From assembly GCA_932294295.1 (NCBI GenBank), contig OW028581.1, forward strand, positions 12,885,162 through 12,949,161: 64,000 nt of DNA, in the 5' to 3' direction. This DNA comes from Alitta virens. Lineage: Eukaryota > Annelida > Polychaeta > Phyllodocida > Nereididae. Below, one piece after another: positions 60,061 through 64,000 of this stretch. The translations under genes and the position numbers were made by a program. The first letter of the stretch is position 1. Each line of letters begins with the position of its first letter. A model generated the notes under the pieces. It made no database searches, was not told where the DNA came from, and saw nothing but the letters and a program-made list of their open reading frames with translations.

Positions 60061-63000
60061 GTCAGAAAACTAAAGCCAGGTCGCAGTTGGGTGTATAAAT
60101 TTAATTACATATATACGTATGATAAAATATTATATTGATGCTAGATAGTGTGAGTAGATACTGTAAGTTATCACATGTTTATTTTGAGAATACAGGAATT
60201 TATTCCACAAAGTTGTCATATTTCACGAAGCTGAAGGCTTTAAGAAAATATTTGTAAAACAGCAAAATTCATAAAAAAAACAGATTTTACTGCAAAACTA
60301 CCATGAGGTTGCCCATGCAGATCAATCATGGTTCCACCAAATGTCAAGCATTGTGATTAACAGAATACCACCAAATTTTTTCTGTTAATATGTCAATACA
60401 AAACGAGTAAATATAAGCAACTGCCCCCCCCCCCCCCCCCCGTAGAACTTTGCAAAATATAGTAATTTATGGTTACTGAAGTGAACATCAGGACATCAGA
60501 AGTGTGACAACTGCCCCCCCCCCCCCCCCAAGACTTTTTCCCAGGCTACGGCCCTGAAAACTTATGAAATTCGGATATGCGATCACAAAGTAAACAGCTT
60601 ACTAAATTACATGGTCTAGCACCGAGTATAATAAAAAGGTCGTAGTCCACATCGTCCAAAATTTCAAAATGTCAGCTTATTAAATAACATGGGCTATTCT
60701 ATTTTCTTGCATATGTCCTACATATGAATAGAATCAAGCATGGCAATTTCAATAGAAGATATTACTTTATTAACCATGAGTTTAACAAATGAGTGATTTC
60801 ATTGATAAACCATGGGATAAACGAAAAACTTGATTGTATCTATAGTATTTTATTAAAAACATTTCATAGTAGTTATATTAGTGTAACTCTCCTGTTGAGG
60901 TATGCTAGCCTGGAATTGTAAGAAAATAAACTTAACAAAGTAGGTCCACACACAATACCTGTGAATAAGAATAGTATTCTTGCTTGCATTAGGTACGTAT
61001 CAAAGGATTTAAGATGTATGCAATTAACGCTTGTAGATTTCTTCTGCCATTTGTAATGCCTAAAACTATTGGCTGACATTTAGATTAATAGCCTAAATTT
61101 ATACAAACTGTATGGGATAAACATGTCCCGGGCGAATCAAATCCAGGACCTTTAGCCGAAGTCAGGAGGAGCTGGCCAAGGCTATAACCACTGCACCACC
61201 CAGCTCATCTGAAAATCATTTAGCTAAAGCATACATTTGCTACACAAAGACGTATGCAATCTACCAGTTTAACACATGTGCAGCCTTGGAAAGTAAAAAC
61301 ACGAGAGGAGGCCAGGGACACAAACCCCAATGGCATCCAAACAGCCCTTGAATGGCTAATGAGAAAGACCCCGTGTCACACAACAGTAGCAGCTGCAGCA
61401 GCACACAGCTCCGCGGCACCCTCCATCCCTCCATGCAGACACGACCTGCTCTGCAAATATTTACAGAATGATGCAGTTATTTACAGAAGAATACGAGCAA
61501 AAGACTAACACTGCAACATGTAGTATCAACCATCAGAGGCTGACTGTGTCTGCACATCGTCATCAAGTGATGCTCAAACGTCAAACATTGTGACGTCATT
61601 TACCCTGGGGCCAGCAACAGTGTCCTTCGTTATCTTGGGGTCAGATTGGATGAGGCAGCAGCCCTGGTAGGGCACATACATTGGCCCTATTGGGATAACT
61701 CGATCAATGCAACTTTGATACCATTTCTAGCAGTTCCAGCAGGCATGGTAGAAGACTGTGGCAATCTGAGGTAAGCAATACACTCTTTGCTTCTAGAGGA
61801 CTATACATTTGTATGATCTGCTAGCATCTCTCTGAGCCTATGTTGCCATGGCCACTTTCTCCTCGTTTGTCAGTTGGCTGTGGCACTGTCTGTCATGGAT
61901 TCTGTCTCTATATGTGTGACCACTAAGGGTGATTGACTTGACTAGTGTGGTGACTGACTTGACTGACTAGTCAGCCTAAGTCAGCTGGTCTCAGTGACTG
62001 CAACTGAAGTCACTGGCTGTTGGCTAGTGAACTGCACAGGAAATAGAGGCCTGCAATCGTTGATAATAAGATGTATCATTATCTGTTTACATCAGTGCCG
62101 TCTTTATTCCCCTATACAATGATACGCCCCCCCCCCCCCCCCCGACAGGCACAATATTGATATGAAGTTATATAATATATTATTATTCTTTCTCAAAGAG
62201 ATGTTGCTAAGGCACCCCATGGCATGCACCCAGCCACTGATAAAATGGTACAATTGGAAACATTCCACCGGACAACACAACATGGGGTGTTCCAGAAAAT
62301 TACCAAATTAAAACATAATGGTAGCTATCCAGCATTTCACAAGTATACCACAGACCTTGGACTAAACTTAGTCCAAGCACAGACGCAGTCGTTTGTACAC
62401 TTGCCAAAAAATTGGATAGTGTCGTGTTATTGCACATCTTCAAGCTTGAACTCGTTCAAATAAGAGCTTTAACTGGGAGTAAAGTTCACAAATTAGAAAC
62501 CAATTGACTTCAGAGGTTAGGAAGTATATATCCCCCTGAATTGTGTTGATAAGAAACGGATGACGAAGTGATAACAGCCACTGCATGGCGGCCATATATT
62601 AGTCAGATCAAGTCCCGCTGCCAGAGGCGATGGTTTGTCCTGGGAAGATTCCTGGAGGTTTGTCCATTGTTTGTCACGCCTTGGAGAAATTAGAACTCTC
62701 CTGTTCTGAATTCTCCAAGGTCACGCTTGATTTCTGGTGATGACACACTGTGTCCCGGTCAGAAATATGATAACTTTATTCCATTTTAGTAATATGATAA
62801 TGCAATGTGCATGAGAGGCCGCAGGAGGTGTGATTTACTAAAAATATAATTTGATGCCATTTTCATAGTTGCAATTCACCAGGAGCTCTCATGTAATTTA
62901 TCTAATACGTAACAATCTAGGCAACCAAAATCGCGATCGTTCCGCTTGAGCGGGGATATTACCGTGACACCCCTTGCCCAGCGCAAAGGCATTCTCTGTG

Positions 63001-63168
63001 ACGTCATCAATACAAGTTTGTTGTGACGTTTTGGCCTATTTTCATCGTCGCGCATCATGACCTCATTACCGCGCATTGATTTCTAGTTTAATTAGGACAA
63101 CAAAGTTCCGTCCGGTCATTTGAGAATAGCACGTCAGTAGATTTTTGTTTTTGGCCAATCTCTAGTCA
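60061..63168. other. Intergenic; nothing coding recognised
   Basis: Contains long C-runs (60423-60440, 60514-60529, 62126-62143), a tRNA-like repeat (61125-61208) and a CAGTCA/TGACT-rich stretch near 61920-62030 with repeated TGACTGACT words. Short open frames here show no family signal. Confidence 0.5.
61125..61208 (-). repeat. tRNA-derived SINE-like sequence
   Basis: Minus strand reads GAGCTGGGTGGTGCAGTGGT then TATAGCCTTGGCCAGC (A-box type) and CCTGGATTTGATTCGCCCGG (B-box type), the layout of a long-variable-arm tRNA such as Leu or Ser. The acceptor stem is not closed, so it is scored as a SINE head or tRNA pseudogene, different from the ones at 18485-18660 and 42086-42152. Confidence 0.6.
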
Positions 63169-63174
63169 TAAAAG

Positions 63175-63211
63175 CCCTACGGGCGGCCCCTACGGGGCCG
63201 CTCCTGCGGCC
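63175..63211. repeat. GC-rich hairpin cluster
   Basis: In otherwise AT-rich DNA, CGGCCCCTACGGGGCCG forms a perfect 7-bp stem with a TAC loop, directly followed by GCCGCTCCTGCGGC, a 5-bp stem with a TCCT loop. CCTACGGGCGG precedes them. It could be a terminator-like or repeat-derived foldback; no flanking gene is seen. Confidence 0.7.
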
Positions 63212-64000
63212 TAATATAGATATAATGATGCTTTATCCACGATAGTAGTTATATATAAAAAAAACTAAACCACTAACTCATAAATTATGATTTTATCACT
63301 CGCTTCGCACTGTTCACGATTAAGTTATCACAGGGGTCAACATTTTCTTTTAAAATTATGAATGATAAATTGAATATTTCACACGTTGCACAATTATATC
63401 GAGTCAAACCTGCTTAAGTGCCGGAGTTGATCTTGTGATATTGATAGCGATAATAAAGCTTTGTGTGGTTTAATCTCTTAAGTTATAGGCGTTTTTGTTT
63501 GAAACAAATAAGTCAACAACTTCTAGTGGTGTTGAATAGTTCAAGAAACAAACAGCAAACAAAGCAGTGAGGAATCGAGTATACGGCTGGAGCTGCTAGA
63601 ATAATTAAGGGGTGATTTATCCAGGGTAGGGTTTCTGTGTCTGGTTTCGTTTAACCCCTAATGAGCTGATAAGACACATTCCGCCCCCTGCAGGAAAAAC
63701 ACTTCGAGTTAATTGGGCAAAATGTCCAGGGCCCACACCCGAGAGTGAAAAATCCTTAAAAAAAAAAGAAATAATCATCAGATTAACTTGCAGCCAGACC
63801 ACTGGGTTGTGTGAGCTGAGTCGGTTATAATTAGGTTTCTTCCTCAAGATTATGTTCAACTGGGACAATTAAGGTTCTTTTTTTGTTTATCCAAAAGGGT
63901 TGAAACTTTGTTCAGCTTATATTATACATGTATGACATTGTATGAGTGAAAACAAGCACTGATCAGTCTCAAAATTTGAAAAAAAAAAGAGTTACACATT
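63212..64000. other. Intergenic to the right edge
   Basis: AT-rich sequence with no recognised exon, repeat family or RNA gene. Confidence 0.5.

Noticed and set aside
61125..61208. Functional tRNA-Leu/Ser gene
   Set aside because: Acceptor stem is not closed and no terminator-like T-run follows at the right place; treated as SINE-derived.
61254..61508. 84-codon frame next to the tRNA-like repeat
   Set aside because: No start context, no splice partners and an Ala run of repeat origin; no family recognised.

Overview
The window is animal nuclear DNA: AT-rich, with intron-rich genes using GT-AG splice sites, many decayed transposons and tRNA-derived repeats. The gene content (a condensin II subunit, a meiotic M1AP homologue, a retinol-dehydrogenase-like SDR and a membrane collagen) fits an invertebrate bilaterian, but the species cannot be named from the sequence. 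All exon models were read by eye from splice sites, reading frame and remembered family sequences; no alignment was run.

Layout from left to right. 1-1150 holds a 452-bp tandem repeat. 1859-2029 (minus) is the first coding exon of a secreted or membrane protein, possibly a carotenoid oxygenase, running off the left edge. 4041-9090 (minus) is a complete seven-exon SDR gene of the RDH11-14 type (302 aa), followed at 10346-13190 by a broken tandem copy interrupted by a LINE. 14064-17485 is a decayed PIF/Harbinger transposon with a convergent MYB-like gene and a transposase stub, carrying a nested inverted-repeat element. 17486-19688 is repeat-rich and includes a tRNA-derived SINE.

19689-35359 (minus) is NCAPD3, the condensin II HEAT subunit, with 42 coding exons (about 1,754 aa). 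35491-47139 (plus) is M1AP (12 coding exons, 553 aa). The two genes are head-to-head with only 131 bp between start codons. That gap contains two inverted repeats and NRF1-, YY1- and E-box-like motifs, so a shared divergent promoter for a mitotic/meiotic chromosome gene and a meiotic gene is the main finding. The large first intron of M1AP holds an inverted-repeat element and a LINE; a 53-bp tandem repeat abuts its tenth coding exon.

47140-52858 is intergenic with one unexplained open frame. 52863-58589 (plus) encodes a 420-aa type I membrane protein: signal peptide, unidentified ectodomain, about 31 Gly-X-Y triplets, one membrane helix and a short tail with a PPxY motif. 58590-64000 is intergenic and holds a Tc1-like transposase relic, a tRNA-derived repeat and a GC-rich hairpin cluster.

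Mobile DNA is abundant: at least six separate inverted-repeat (MITE-like) elements, two LINE remnants on the minus strand, and one relic each of PIF/Harbinger and Tc1.
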